Counted from the first letter of the stretch, positions 25,811 to 35,635 are shown. The stretch: 64,000 nt of DNA from an uncultured Clostridia bacterium (GCA_944384815.1 CALWUW010000015.1:25208-89207), one strand, 5' to 3'. Notes: a model not told the origin generated them from the letters alone. A program made the numbers and translations.

Positions 25811-26464
25811 ATGTGGACCCACAGATTGTTTGCCGGAATCCCAGAAAAAGATGTTTCTTCTTTGCTGCTGCAAATGGAGGCGTACACCCGAAGTTTTCGA
25901 AAAGGGGAGTACATTGTTTTGCAGGGGACCCCTGTTCATACATTGGGCCTGTTGCTTTCCGGAAGAGCGTTTATGGAGAAAGAAGATTTTCTGGGAAAAA
26001 TCTATCTGTATTCCGAAGTCAGCCGTGAAGACCCTTGGGGAGTGAGCCTTTTATATCCGGCCCCCGGGGGCAGTGAATTCAGCTGCCGGGCCATTACCCC
26101 CTGCACGTTTTTGTTTATTCCGTATCCCCGCTTTACGGTGTCCACAAAAGAAGGAAGTGCGTGGGGGGCGGTTTTGCTGCAAAATTTTGTTAAGGTGGCC
26201 ATGCTCCAGAACCATATTTTACTGGAAAAATTAAACCTGCTTTCCCGCCGTTCCCTGCGGGAGAGAATTTATCTGTATTTTTACAAATTGGCTAAGACAC
26301 AATCCGGAGAAGGGGTGGCTTCGCCTTTGAACCGCACGGAGCTGGCGGAATTTCTCTGTGTCAATCGGAGCGCGTTATCCCGGGAATTGTTTCGGATGCA
26401 GGAGGAAGGAATTTTGCGGATCCAGAGGAATGTGTATTTTATTCGATTTCCCTGGGCCCCATGA
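25811..26464 (+). CDS. Crp/Fnr-family transcriptional regulator
   Basis: A 217-residue regulator: an N-terminal cyclic-nucleotide-binding-like beta-barrel (about 8-125; RSFRKGEYIVLQGTPVHTLGLLLSGRAFMEKED) and a C-terminal Crp-type helix-turn-helix (about 150-210; LNRTELAEFLCVNRSALSRELFRMQEEGILRIQRN). No N-terminal cysteine cluster exists, so it is not a classical oxygen-sensing FNR. ATG 25811 is chosen because GGAGG lies nine bases upstream; a TTG five codons earlier precedes that site. It lies between two cation antiporters and may control either. The ligand is unknown. Confidence 0.88.
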   Translation: MWTHRLFAGIPEKDVSSLLLQMEAYTRSFRKGEYIVLQGTPVHTLGLLLSGRAFMEKEDFLGKIYLYSEVSREDPWGVSLLYPAPGGSEFSCRAITPCTFLFIPYPRFTVSTKEGSAWGAVLLQNFVKVAMLQNHILLEKLNLLSRRSLRERIYLYFYKLAKTQSGEGVASPLNRTELAEFLCVNRSALSRELFRMQEEGILRIQRNVYFIRFPWAP

Positions 26465-26531
26465 CAGGGCCGGCGCCTTTTTTCAAAGAAACAGGATTCC
26501 AGGGGAAATAACTGTTCTTTTTCGTTTTTTC

Positions 26532-26540
26532 TGGTATACT
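26532..26540 (+). promoter_or_regulatory. Extended -10 promoter of the nhaC gene
   Basis: TGGTATACT (26532-26540) is an extended -10 element with a T-rich upstream region; the GAGGAGGG ribosome binding site follows before 26594. Confidence 0.5.
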
Positions 26541-26593
26541 GTAGAAAACCGTTGCGGACAAGGTGGGGAAATTTTGCTTGAGGAGGGACCAAT

Positions 26594-27967
26594 ATGGAAA
26601 AAATAAGCCGGGAAGGGAAAGAAGCCGGGCAGGCGTCTTCCGGTAAGCTCTCAGGGCTTTTGCCCGTGGGCGTCTTTTTACTTTTATTTTTAGGCGGCGG
26701 CGTGTGGCTGAAAGATTTTTACGCCATGCCGGCAGTAGCGGCGTTTTTAGTGGCGCTGATGGTGGCTTTTCTGCAAAACAGAAAGCTGCCGTTTTCCCAA
26801 AAGATGGAAGCGGCAACCCGAAGCATGGGGGATGAAAATGTCATGGTAATGTGCCTGATTTTTGTGCTGGCCGGCGCTTTTTCCGGAGCGGCCCAGGCTG
26901 CCGGGGGTGTTACCAGCACGGTGAATTTCGGGCTTTCTGTTCTTCCGCCCCAGGTAGCGGTGGCGGGGCTCTTTGTCATTGGCTGCTTTATTTCCACCGC
27001 CATGGGAACTTCCGTGGGAACCATTGCCGCATTGACGCCCATCGCGGTGGAGCTGAGCCAAAAAACAGGGATCCCGGGGGCAATGTGTGTAGGAGCCGTG
27101 GTTTGCGGAGCCATGTTCGGCGATAACCTTTCCGTGATCTCCGATACCACCATTGCAGCCACCAGAACCCAAGGCTGCGATATGAAGGATAAATTTAGGG
27201 AAAACATCCGTATTGTTTGGCCGGCGGCAGTGGTTACATTGGTGTTGTTCCTGGTTTTGGCCAACCATTCTCAGTATGCCGTCCAAGGCGATCTGGATTA
27301 CAATTTGATCCAGGTGGTGCCGTATCTGGTGGTGCTGGTGGGCGCCATGAGTGGTTTGAATGTATTTTTTGTGCTGGGATTAGGGACGGTGCTTTCTTTG
27401 GCAGCCGGTCTTATCACCCAGTCTATCCGCCCGGAAGACTTGTTTTCCGTAATGGCCAAAGGAGCGGATGGTTCCGGAGGCATTATGGGGATGTACGATA
27501 TTACGGTGATCTCTATTTTGGTTGCCGGTATTATCGGGCTTGTGAAACTCAACGGAGGAATGGATTGGATCCTGCATGCCATTGGGAAGCGGATCAAAAG
27601 CCCCAGAGGCGCTCAGCTGGGCATTGCTTTGCTGAGTTCGCTGATGGACATTTCCACGGCCAATAACACGGTGGCCATTGTTATGGCAGGCCCTATCGCC
27701 AAGGATATTTCCCAGCAGTATGGGGTCCCCGCCAAACGGACGGCGTCTCTATTGGATATTTTCACTTCCGTGTGGCAAGGGATCCTGCCTTACGGAGCCC
27801 AAATCTTGTATGCTTGCGCAGGGGCAAGCGCTTTGGGATTGACCCCTTATCAGCTTCTTCCCTTTTTGTTTTATCCCGTGCTGATGGGTCTTGTTTCTCT
27901 GCTGTGGATCTTTTTCGGAAGCGGTAAGCGCAGCGGATTTCCGGAAAAAGCCGGAAGAAAATTTTAA
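26594..27967 (+). CDS. nhaC: NhaC-family Na+/H+ antiporter
   Basis: A 457-residue membrane protein with about 11-12 hydrophobic segments. The best family marker is MFGDNLSVISDTTIAATRTQGCDMKDKF, with AMGTSVGTIAALTPIAVELS before it and STANNTVAIVMAGPIAKDIS later. NhaC proteins expel Na+ in exchange for H+, but close relatives carry malate, lactate or amino acids, so the substrate is not certain. The promoter is its own; a strong terminator lies downstream. The nearby CPA2 antiporter and Crp/Fnr gene suggest a small ion-homeostasis island. Confidence 0.88.
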   Translation: MEKISREGKEAGQASSGKLSGLLPVGVFLLLFLGGGVWLKDFYAMPAVAAFLVALMVAFLQNRKLPFSQKMEAATRSMGDENVMVMCLIFVLAGAFSGAAQAAGGVTSTVNFGLSVLPPQVAVAGLFVIGCFISTAMGTSVGTIAALTPIAVELSQKTGIPGAMCVGAVVCGAMFGDNLSVISDTTIAATRTQGCDMKDKFRENIRIVWPAAVVTLVLFLVLANHSQYAVQGDLDYNLIQVVPYLVVLVGAMSGLNVFFVLGLGTVLSLAAGLITQSIRPEDLFSVMAKGADGSGGIMGMYDITVISILVAGIIGLVKLNGGMDWILHAIGKRIKSPRGAQLGIALLSSLMDISTANNTVAIVMAGPIAKDISQQYGVPAKRTASLLDIFTSVWQGILPYGAQILYACAGASALGLTPYQLLPFLFYPVLMGLVSLLWIFFGSGKRSGFPEKAGRKF

Positions 27968-28110
27968 GCAGGGAGAAGCGCCTGGTTTTGGACGGACCGT
28001 ATAAAAGCGCCCTTGGCAGGAAAAGTATATTTTCACAGGAGGCGCCGGATTTGCGCCGGTATGTTTTGAATAAGGAAATAAGGAGATAAAAATATCCGGT
28101 AAAAGCAGAA

Positions 28111-28161
28111 AAAGCCCAGGGATCGGAAGGTTTTTCCTTCCGATCCCCGGGCTTTTTTAAG
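28111..28161. terminator. Intrinsic terminator after nhaC
   Basis: A 20-bp stem (28111-28130 with 28136-28155, one A-C mismatch), a 5-base loop and TTTTTTAA. The symmetric A-run upstream lets it also serve the converging glycosyltransferase gene. Confidence 0.85.
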
Positions 28162-28251
28162 ACGAAATGTGCTTTATGAAAATACCTGGGCCCATAAAAT
28201 ACCCACAACACCCAGGTGCATTTTTGAGATTTTCAGGCGATTTCAGAACTT

Positions 28252-29397
28252 TTACAGTTCAGGCGTATCCGCTTGGTTCGGCGCTTCCCGGAGAAGCCTC
28301 CGAATGGTTTCCAGAATGTTCCGACAGGAGGCGGAACGATCAAAGGCGCGGCAGTTTTCCGCCATTTCCCGAAGCTTTTCCGGATTGGTCAGTAGGGGGC
28401 GGATTTGGGCGGCACAATCCTGGGATGATTTTAGCGGAATGGCCATGCCGTGGCGGATCAGGAAATTGGCGTTGTCTTCCTCCTGCCCGGGAATGGCGTC
28501 AAATACAGCCATGGGGATCCCGGCGGCCAGCGCTTCCGAAACCGTAAGCCCGCCGGGCTTGGTGATCAAAAGGTCGCTCATATGCATAAAGTCAGCCACA
28601 CGGTCTGTAAAATAGAAAAGCCGGGTATCCTTGGGGCTTCCTTTGATTTCTTTTTGGAAAGCGTCATAAAGCTTTTGGTTTCGCCCGGTGATCACGACGA
28701 TTTGGAAGTTTTCGGGGATCTGCACCAGCTGGCGGTAGATCCCTAAAATATTGTTGACGCCGAAGCTGCCGGCCATAAACAGAACGGTGGGAAGATGGGG
28801 CGTGAAGTTAAATTCCCGAAGAAGGGAGGGCTTGTCACCTGGCGCAAAAAAAGCTTCTCCTACGGGAATGCCGAAAGGAAAGATCTTTTCTTCCGGGGCT
28901 CCCATTTCTACCATAGGCGCAGTCATATCCCCGTTGGCTGTGATGTAGGCGTCCACATTGGGAGCGATCCAGGCTTTATGAGGACCGTAGTCCGTCATGA
29001 GACAAAGCAAAGGGGTTTTTAGGACCCCTTTCTCTTTCAGCACGGACAGCATCTCCGTGGCAAAGGGATGGGTGGAAAGCACGGCATCCGGCTGTTCCTC
29101 TTCCAGGGTTTTCAGAAGCTTCTTGCTGAACTGCCGTGTAAGGCCGGACATCATATTGAACATGGGGGTCTTACGGTTGGTACGGGTGTAAAGAAAACCA
29201 AAAAGGCCGGGGGTATGCCGGACCATAAAGTAATATCCGTCACAGCATACGGTGTCCACAAAGCCGTTGATAAGCTTTAACGTATCGATAACCGTTACCT
29301 GATCCTCCGGAGAAGATTGGTGAATGTATTGCTCTAAAGTGTGAGCGGCCCGCATATGTCCGCCGCCGGTGGCTGCGGAAAAAATAACCAGTTTCAT
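28252..29397 (-). CDS. MGDG-synthase/UgtP-type diacylglycerol glycosyltransferase
   Basis: A 381-residue GT28-family glycosyltransferase. Residues about 3-170 match the MGDG synthase N-terminal domain (VIFSAATGGGHMRAAHTLEQY, LMTDYGPHKAWIAPNVDAYI) and the C-terminal half has the nucleotide-sugar site LITKPGGLTVSEALAAGIPM. Such enzymes add glucose or galactose to diacylglycerol, making membrane glycolipids and the lipoteichoic acid anchor. ATG 29397 is chosen because GGAGG lies nine bases upstream; a longer in-frame start at 29499 has no such support. Single-gene unit converging on nhaC. Confidence 0.88.
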   Translation of the reverse strand: MKLVIFSAATGGGHMRAAHTLEQYIHQSSPEDQVTVIDTLKLINGFVDTVCCDGYYFMVRHTPGLFGFLYTRTNRKTPMFNMMSGLTRQFSKKLLKTLEEEQPDAVLSTHPFATEMLSVLKEKGVLKTPLLCLMTDYGPHKAWIAPNVDAYITANGDMTAPMVEMGAPEEKIFPFGIPVGEAFFAPGDKPSLLREFNFTPHLPTVLFMAGSFGVNNILGIYRQLVQIPENFQIVVITGRNQKLYDAFQKEIKGSPKDTRLFYFTDRVADFMHMSDLLITKPGGLTVSEALAAGIPMAVFDAIPGQEEDNANFLIRHGMAIPLKSSQDCAAQIRPLLTNPEKLREMAENCRAFDRSASCRNILETIRRLLREAPNQADTPEL

Positions 29398-29538
29398 CTT
29401 TGGCACCTCCTGCCTTGCGGCTGTGCAAAAATAGAGGGAAACCCCATTTCCGGTGAAGCGTCGGGATTTCTTTGGAGTTATTATAGCATAAGTGCGCAAA
29501 ATGGTAAATTCATAAATAGAATATTATAAACCTGTAAC

Positions 29539-29567
29539 TTTACTTTATAAAGAAAAAAGGATATGAT
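29539..29567 (+). promoter_or_regulatory. Promoter candidate of the VanW gene
   Basis: TTTACT (29539-29544), 17-base spacer, TATGAT (29562-29567), followed by GGAGG before the ATG at 29644. Confidence 0.5.
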
Positions 29568-29643
29568 GTACACGGAAAATGCGTTTTCTGTATGGTGTGA
29601 CGCGATATGGAAAATAGTATAGAAAAAGGATGGAGGTAGGGAC

Positions 29644-31332
29644 ATGGCAAAATACAGACCGTCGAGCCAAGAATTTGAAAACATTTCATCCAACTCTGGA
29701 AAAAACCGGAAAAAAACCGTCTGGATTGCTGTGATTTCTGCGGTTGTAATCATTGCTTTAGCGGTAACGGCTTATTTTGTGGTGCGCTCTGTGCAGGAAG
29801 CGGAAATTCGAAATGCCCATGAGCAAGAAATAGCGGCCTTGCTGGACACGGATACGTTTTATAAAGGAATTCGCATTAACGGGCAGGACGTAGGCGGCAA
29901 AACCCTGGAAGAAGTCCGGGAAAGCCTTGTAAAAGAGTATGAGGAAGAAGTCCGGGATTTTTGCCGGTTGGAGCTTACCTACGGAGAGAAAACCTGGAGT
30001 TTTGATGCCCAGGAACTGGGGATTTCTTTCACTTCCGAAAAGGTTTTGGAAGAGGCTATGGCTTACGGGCGGGAAGGAGACCGTGAGGAACGGTACAGAA
30101 CCGTCATTGCCCTGCAGGAAGCCCCTGTGGAATTTGAGATCAGCTATACCCTAGGAGAAAATATTTTGACACAAAAAGTTGCGGAGATCGCCAAAGAGCT
30201 GGACACGGAAATGAAAAATGCCCAGGTGGAAGGGTTTAACGCAGAAACAAAAGCCTTCCAGGTTTCGGAAGGAACCCCCGGCATCACCGTGCAGCAAGAG
30301 GCTTTGCTGGCAACAATCCAAAAGGATCTGCAGGAAAAGAAACCGGCCGTGGAAGAAATTCCTGTAAAAGAAATTCCCGTGGAAGTTACGGCAGAAGAAC
30401 TGCGGCCCAATCTGAAGCAGATCGGGTATTATGAAACGGTGGCTACCGCGGCATACAATTCCCGCTTTAACATGGGAAGAGCTTTGGATACGTTTAACGG
30501 AACCGTGGTGCAGCCCGGAGAAGTTTGTTCGTATCTGGGCGTTATTGGCCCCTGCGGCAAGGCGGAAGGATATCTTCCGGCCAATGCGATCTTGAACGGC
30601 CGTTTCGTGGCTTCTTACGGCGGCGGAATCTGCCAGTCCTCCACCACGGTATACGGCGCCATCCTTCGGGCAGGCATAGAAATTGTGGAGCGGAGCAATC
30701 ACAGCATTCCGTCTACCTATTGCCCGCTGGGTCAGGATTCCACGATCAGCTATCCCACAACGGACCTGAAATTCCGGAATCATACCGAATATCCCATGTA
30801 CTTCCTGTCCGGCATGAAAGGAAATGTATGCTGGGTGGCGGTGTATGGCTGGCAGGATCCTTCTTACGATACCATTAAGGTTTATTCCAAAACCACGGAA
30901 GTTCTCCCTGCCAGAAACACAAAGAGCTACGCTGTGGATAACACACTGAAAAAAGGCCAGGTGCGCTTGGATTCCAACGGAAGAACCGGATACCGGGCCA
31001 GCGCATGGAGAGTATATTTTAAGGACGGCCAGGAAGTAAAGCGGGAAAATTTGCCCTCTTCTTACTATCCGGCCAGCGGAGCCTACTATTCCTACGGCCC
31101 CGGTACAAAGTTGGATGAAAACGGAGTGCCTATTGTAGAGAGCGGTTCTTCCTCTTCTTCCTCTTCGTCTTCGTCGTCTTCTTCCTCCTCTTCGTCCTCT
31201 TCTTCGTCTCAGCCTTCTTCTTCGCAGCCGGAGTCTTCCCAGTCTTCCACTCCGGAATCTTCCAGCCCAGAAATTTCCTCTGAAATTTCTTCAGAAATTT
31301 CAGAAAACCCCTCCACAACAGAAGAAAATTGA
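29644..31332 (+). CDS. VanW-family cell-envelope protein with poly-serine tail
   Basis: A 562-residue protein. A single transmembrane helix at about 22-45 anchors it with the rest outside. Residues about 60-265 hold two peptidoglycan-binding-type domains (IRINGQDVGGKTLEEVRESL). Residues about 275-400 are the VanW domain (NRGALDTFNG-like SRFNMGRALDTFNGTVV, SYGGGICQSSTTVYGAIL, ERSNHS). A G5-like segment follows, then a low-complexity tail from about 500 with 21 serines in a row and further Ser/Pro/Glu clusters to the end. VanW proteins accompany glycopeptide resistance in some species, but here no van genes are near and the role in the envelope is unknown. Confidence 0.88.
   Translation: MAKYRPSSQEFENISSNSGKNRKKTVWIAVISAVVIIALAVTAYFVVRSVQEAEIRNAHEQEIAALLDTDTFYKGIRINGQDVGGKTLEEVRESLVKEYEEEVRDFCRLELTYGEKTWSFDAQELGISFTSEKVLEEAMAYGREGDREERYRTVIALQEAPVEFEISYTLGENILTQKVAEIAKELDTEMKNAQVEGFNAETKAFQVSEGTPGITVQQEALLATIQKDLQEKKPAVEEIPVKEIPVEVTAEELRPNLKQIGYYETVATAAYNSRFNMGRALDTFNGTVVQPGEVCSYLGVIGPCGKAEGYLPANAILNGRFVASYGGGICQSSTTVYGAILRAGIEIVERSNHSIPSTYCPLGQDSTISYPTTDLKFRNHTEYPMYFLSGMKGNVCWVAVYGWQDPSYDTIKVYSKTTEVLPARNTKSYAVDNTLKKGQVRLDSNGRTGYRASAWRVYFKDGQEVKRENLPSSYYPASGAYYSYGPGTKLDENGVPIVESGSSSSSSSSSSSSSSSSSSSSSQPSSSQPESSQSSTPESSSPEISSEISSEISENPSTTEEN
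31147..31209 (+). repeat. Poly-serine codon tract (21 codons)
   Basis: TCT, TCC and TCG codons alternate without regular order over 63 bases, encoding only serine within the VanW gene. Mixed codon use shows selection for serine rather than a simple slippage run. Confidence 0.9.
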
Positions 31333-31449
31333 TGTATACTGTATCTGATAATACGATACAAGAAACCATTTGCCGCGGAGTTCCGAAAGGGGCCCGCGGC
31401 GTTGGAGCATAGTTGAAAATAGACTGTGCTTTAGAAAGGACTTCTGAGA

Positions 31450-32433
31450 ATGGAAAAAACTCCCAAGATTAGTGTGATTATTCCCGTGTATAACGTGGAA
31501 AAATATTTGGGCAAATGCCTTTCATCCCTGATGGAACAGACTTTCCGGGACTTTGAGGTAATTGCCGTAAACGATGGTTCCACCGACGGGAGCTTGGAGA
31601 TTTTGCGGCGGTTCGAGGCGGAATACAGCAATCTTGTGGTTTTGGATCAGAAAAACGGCGGCGTTTCCAGTGCCAGAAACAAGGCAATGGAGCAAGCCAG
31701 AGGAGAATATCTCTGCTTTGTGGACAGCGATGATTTTGTGGCGCCTTCCTATTTGCAGAGGCTGTATGAGCTTTGTACGGAAAATCAGGCGGATATTGCC
31801 TGCTGTTCGTATTACTTCCGGTTTGTGGAATGGGATTTTCTGATCCAGTATCCTTTCCGCTGCAAAGGAGTATATACCAGAAAGCAAGCCATTAAACGGC
31901 TCCTTCACGACTGTTCCCTGCAAAGTTTGCTTTGGAATAAGATTTATAAGCGCTCTTTGTTTGTGGAAAGCGGCGTGCAGTTTCCCAAAATGTGCTTTGA
32001 AGACCTGGCAGTTTTAAATCGGGTATTTGCGTGTGCGGATCGAGTTGCTATTACCAACGAGCCTTTGTATTATTACAATAAGCATAAGGCCAGCACGTTG
32101 GCGACTATGAACGCGAAAAAAGTAAATGACTTCCTCCGTTCCATTGCCATGGTTCGAACTTCTCTGGAAGAAAGCGGAGAGTTCAAAACCTATCGCCGCA
32201 GTTATTGGTTTTTAGCGCAGAAAACGTTCACCTGTTGCCGGTCGTATCTTTACAGGATGCATCGGGAACATAAAACAACCAAGGGGCTGCTTCGCAATTT
32301 GAAAGCATTGGCAAAAGGAATTGAGTATTGTGCAGGGGATTCCTTCCGGCCGGTGCATTACAGCCATGAATTCCCGGATTTTGTTCGGGAGCCTGGTTCC
32401 CCGGAACTTCTGGAGGAAGATTATATCCGCTAG
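31450..32433 (+). CDS. GT2-family glycosyltransferase
   Basis: A 327-residue family 2 glycosyltransferase. ISVIIPVYNVEKYLGKCLSSLMEQTF and VNDGSTDGS bind the nucleotide sugar, FVDSDD (around residue 94) is the DxD metal motif, and GGVSSARNKAMEQARG is the usual third block. The C-terminal third lacks transmembrane helices, so it is a cytosolic or peripheral enzyme, probably for capsule, teichoic acid or glycolipid sugars. It precedes the flippase-like gene by 14 bp, so the two may modify and move the same envelope lipid. The sugar is not predictable. Confidence 0.9.
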   Translation: MEKTPKISVIIPVYNVEKYLGKCLSSLMEQTFRDFEVIAVNDGSTDGSLEILRRFEAEYSNLVVLDQKNGGVSSARNKAMEQARGEYLCFVDSDDFVAPSYLQRLYELCTENQADIACCSYYFRFVEWDFLIQYPFRCKGVYTRKQAIKRLLHDCSLQSLLWNKIYKRSLFVESGVQFPKMCFEDLAVLNRVFACADRVAITNEPLYYYNKHKASTLATMNAKKVNDFLRSIAMVRTSLEESGEFKTYRRSYWFLAQKTFTCCRSYLYRMHREHKTTKGLLRNLKALAKGIEYCAGDSFRPVHYSHEFPDFVREPGSPELLEEDYIR

Positions 32434-32447
32434 GAGCTGTTGTTTGT

Positions 32448-33527
32448 ATGAAATTTGGCCGGAGCAAATCCGTATTTTTTCAGGCGGCGCTGTTTGCCGT
32501 CACCGTGGGAATGCTGGTTTACTTTTGTGTTTCCGGCAACAATTTAATGCTGCTTTTGAAAAGTCTGCCCGGTTTGAGCCTGCTTTGGCTGCTGGGCAGT
32601 CTGTTTTGTACAGCGGGAAGCTGGATGGTGGAGACCCGCATTTTGCAATTGTTGCTTCGCTCAGCGGGGAAGGATCCCTGTTCGTTTTGGAAGACGTTTC
32701 AAGCGGTGATGACCGGGCTGTATTTCGGCGCTGTGACGCCGTTTGCGGTGGCCGGGCAGCCTATGCAGTTTTTGGCGCTGACCCGTCAGGGGGTCCCTTC
32801 CGGACGAGCTGTTTCCGCTTTGGCGCAGAAATTTCTGGTCTATCAAACTACGTTAGTAGTTCTTTCCGCAGGGATACTGCTGCTGGAAGGCGGTTTTTTC
32901 AGCGAAAATATTCCGGGGATCTTTACGCTGGCCTGCGTGGCGTTTGCTTACCAATCCGCAGCCATTGTGCTTTTGTTCTTTTTTACCCACAACCGGAAAG
33001 TCACCACTGGATTGATCCACTGGTTTTTGCGGGTGCTTACCAAAATTCGTTTGGTTCGTTCCCCGGAAAAGGTGGAAGAAACGGTGAACCGGCAGCTGGA
33101 GTTTTATTTGGAAGCCAACCGGACCATGCACAAGGACCACAAAACCAGCTTCCAGGTTTACGGATGGACGGTTTTGCAGCAGCTTCTGGTGTTTTCGGTT
33201 CCGTTTTTTCTCTATAAGGCTTTTTCCCATCCGGGATTTCCCGTGGTGGACATGATTTCTTCTCAGTGTGTGGTGACCATGCTCTCCGCCTGTACGCCTT
33301 TGCCCGGTGCGGCGGGAGCGGCGGAAGGAAGCTTTTTGGGTGTGTTCCGATTGTTTTTCCAGGAAGATGTTTTGCAGCAGGCTATGCTGCTTTGGAGATT
33401 GATCACGTATTATTCCTGCATTGTTGTAGGTGTGTTTTTTGCCGGTTCCTTGCGGAAAAAAGATCAAAAGGGAAGAAAAGCTGCTTTGCCCGGCCAAAGC
33501 GAGCCCTTTTCGGGAGGTAGTGTATGA
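32448..33527 (+). CDS. Lysylphosphatidylglycerol synthase TM-region/flippase-like membrane protein
   Basis: A 359-residue polytopic membrane protein of the UPF0104/AglD family, equivalent to the membrane half of MprF without the aminoacyl-transfer domain. About eight hydrophobic segments are visible, with family segments GLYFGAVTPFAVAGQPMQFLAL and CTPLPGAAGAAEGSF. The family moves lipids across the membrane. It sits between a GT2 gene and nadE, overlapping the latter by four bases (ATGA). Substrate is unknown. Confidence 0.85.
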   Translation: MKFGRSKSVFFQAALFAVTVGMLVYFCVSGNNLMLLLKSLPGLSLLWLLGSLFCTAGSWMVETRILQLLLRSAGKDPCSFWKTFQAVMTGLYFGAVTPFAVAGQPMQFLALTRQGVPSGRAVSALAQKFLVYQTTLVVLSAGILLLEGGFFSENIPGIFTLACVAFAYQSAAIVLLFFFTHNRKVTTGLIHWFLRVLTKIRLVRSPEKVEETVNRQLEFYLEANRTMHKDHKTSFQVYGWTVLQQLLVFSVPFFLYKAFSHPGFPVVDMISSQCVVTMLSACTPLPGAAGAAEGSFLGVFRLFFQEDVLQQAMLLWRLITYYSCIVVGVFFAGSLRKKDQKGRKAALPGQSEPFSGGSV

Positions 33528-35452
33528 AAGACGGATTTATTCGATGCGCTTGCACGTCCCCGGTTATACGGCCGGGGGATTGTCAGGGAAACCGGGAGTC
33601 CATTGGGCAGGCTCTGCGCCAGACGGCCCAGGCAGGGGCCAGTGTAGTGGTGTTTCCGGAGCTTTGTCTTACCGGCTATACCTGCGGAGATCTGTTCCGG
33701 GGAGAAACGCTGCTTAAAGGAGCGGAAAGGGCGCTGGAGCAGCTGATCCGGGATACGGCGGAGCTGCCGGTGCTGGCGGCTGTAGGTGTTCCTGTGGCGG
33801 CGGGAGGCCAGCTCTATAACTGCGCGGCGGTTTTTTGCCGGGGAGAGCTTCTGGGCCTGGCGGCAAAAACATATTTGCCCAACTATAATGAGTTTTACGA
33901 GGCCCGTCATTTTTCTCCCGCTCCGGATACAGAGTTGGAAGTGACGTTTTGCGGGAAAACGGTTCCCTTGGGGAACGATTTGCTGTTTTGTTGCACCACC
34001 ATTCCGGATTGTGCGGTGGGTGTGGAGATCTGCGAGGATCTTTGGACCATGGTTCCCCCGGGAACCAACCTGGCTGCCGCAGGGGCGACTCTTCTTTTGA
34101 ATCTTTCCGCCAGCGATGAAGTGGTAGGAAAAGCGGAATATCGCCGGCAGCTGGTGGCCATGCAGTCTGCCCGGCTGCTGTGCGGATATGTGTATGCCGA
34201 TGCCGGCCGGGGAGAATCCACTACGGATCTGGTGTTTTCCGGTCATGACCTGATTGCGGAAAACGGCACGGTGCTGGGCGAGATCCCGGCCTTTTCCACG
34301 GCTCCTTTTTTAACGGCGGACGTGGACCTGCAGCGTATGCAGCTGGAACGCAGAAGGACCAACACATGGAAATCCGGAGGAAAAGCCCGGAAGATCTACT
34401 TTGCTTTGCCGGAAGAAGCGGAGGAAAAGAAGCAGTTGCAGCGCCAGATTTCCCCGCTGCCCTTTGTCCCTCAGGAAAAGGAAAACCTGGCGGGACGCTG
34501 CCGGCAGATCCTGACGATCCAGGCGCAGGGATTAGGCACCCGGCTGAAACATACGGGTTGCAAAAATGTGGTCATCGGGGTTTCCGGCGGGTTGGATTCC
34601 ACCTTGGCGCTGTTGGTGGCTGCCCGGGCCTTTGCCGAGGAAGGGCTTTCCCCGGAAGGAATCCTGGCGGTGTCCATGCCCGGGTTCGGGACCACGTCCC
34701 GAACCAAAAGCAACGCCCAGCGCCTTTCGGAGCTTTTGGGCGCCTGCTTCCGGGAGATCCCCATTGGCGCCGCGGTGGAGCAGCATTTCCGGGATATCGG
34801 CCATGACCCCCAGGTGCAGGATGTGACCTATGAAAACGCCCAGGCTCGGGAACGCACCCAAATTTTGATGGATCTGGCAAACCAGACAGGCAGCATGGTA
34901 GTGGGAACCGGAGATCTTTCTGAGCTGGCCTTGGGATGGGCTACCTATAACGGAGACCATATGAGTATGTATGGCGTCAACAGCTCCATTCCCAAAACGC
35001 TGGTGCGCCATTTGGTGCGGTATGTGGCCCAGGAGACCGGCGGCGAATTGGGGAACGTGCTGGAAGATATTTTGGATACGCCGGTGAGCCCGGAGCTTCT
35101 TCCTCCGGTGAACGGTGAAATTTCCCAGAAAACCGAGGATATTGTGGGGCCCTATGAGCTTCACGACTTTTTCCTCTATTATCTGCTGCGCTTTGGATTT
35201 GGACCGGGCAAGATTTTCCGGTTGGCGGAAAAGGCCTTTGCGGGACAGTACGACTCCCAGGTGATCGGAAAATGGCTGGAAACTTTCTTCCGGCGTTTCT
35301 TTGCCCAGCAGTTTAAGCGCTCCTGCCTGCCGGACGGCCCGAAAGTGGGAAGCGTGACTCTTTCTCCCCGTGGAGATTGGCGGATGCCCAGCGACGCCAG
35401 CGCGGCGCTGTGGATGGAAGAAATCCGGGAGCTGAAGCAGCAGAAGGGATAA
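33524..35452 (+). CDS. nadE: Glutamine-dependent NAD+ synthetase
   Basis: A 642-residue two-domain enzyme that converts nicotinate adenine dinucleotide to NAD+, using ammonia released from glutamine. Residues 1-290 are a nitrilase-type glutaminase with the triad E46 (FPELCLTGY), K115 (AAKTYLPNY) and C170 (VEICEDLW). Residues about 320-642 form the synthetase domain with the PP-loop SGGLDSTLAL near 350, and GTGDLSELALGWATYNGDHMSMY. The length fits the group of long bacterial NadE enzymes. ATG 33524 overlaps the preceding stop. A tandem repeat array follows the stop. Confidence 0.95.
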   Translation: MKDGFIRCACTSPVIRPGDCQGNRESIGQALRQTAQAGASVVVFPELCLTGYTCGDLFRGETLLKGAERALEQLIRDTAELPVLAAVGVPVAAGGQLYNCAAVFCRGELLGLAAKTYLPNYNEFYEARHFSPAPDTELEVTFCGKTVPLGNDLLFCCTTIPDCAVGVEICEDLWTMVPPGTNLAAAGATLLLNLSASDEVVGKAEYRRQLVAMQSARLLCGYVYADAGRGESTTDLVFSGHDLIAENGTVLGEIPAFSTAPFLTADVDLQRMQLERRRTNTWKSGGKARKIYFALPEEAEEKKQLQRQISPLPFVPQEKENLAGRCRQILTIQAQGLGTRLKHTGCKNVVIGVSGGLDSTLALLVAARAFAEEGLSPEGILAVSMPGFGTTSRTKSNAQRLSELLGACFREIPIGAAVEQHFRDIGHDPQVQDVTYENAQARERTQILMDLANQTGSMVVGTGDLSELALGWATYNGDHMSMYGVNSSIPKTLVRHLVRYVAQETGGELGNVLEDILDTPVSPELLPPVNGEISQKTEDIVGPYELHDFFLYYLLRFGFGPGKIFRLAEKAFAGQYDSQVIGKWLETFFRRFFAQQFKRSCLPDGPKVGSVTLSPRGDWRMPSDASAALWMEEIRELKQQKG

Positions 35453-35512
35453 AGTGGAGGCCGTATGCCCAAAGGCAGCGGCTGAAAGTGAGCGGCTGCG
35501 CCTGAACATCCC

Positions 35513-35576
35513 GCAGCACAGGAACACGGAGCACAGGAGCACCGCAACACTGCCACACCGTAACACTGTAACAGTA
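35513..35576. repeat. Degenerate tandem array, eight 8-bp units
   Basis: Octamers in order: GCAGCACA, GGAACACG, GAGCACAG, GAGCACCG, CAACACTG, CCACACCG, TAACACTG, TAACAGTA. It starts about 60 bp after the nadE stop codon. Confidence 0.75.
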
Positions 35577-35635
35577 ACATAGGGGCGCAGAGCCAAAGGA
35601 ATACAGGAAATTCCTTCCGACTTCTAAAAAAGATA

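Noticed and set aside
31147-31209. Serine codon tract considered as a phase-variable microsatellite
   Set aside because: The codons TCT, TCC and TCG are mixed irregularly, so there is no uniform unit for slippage.
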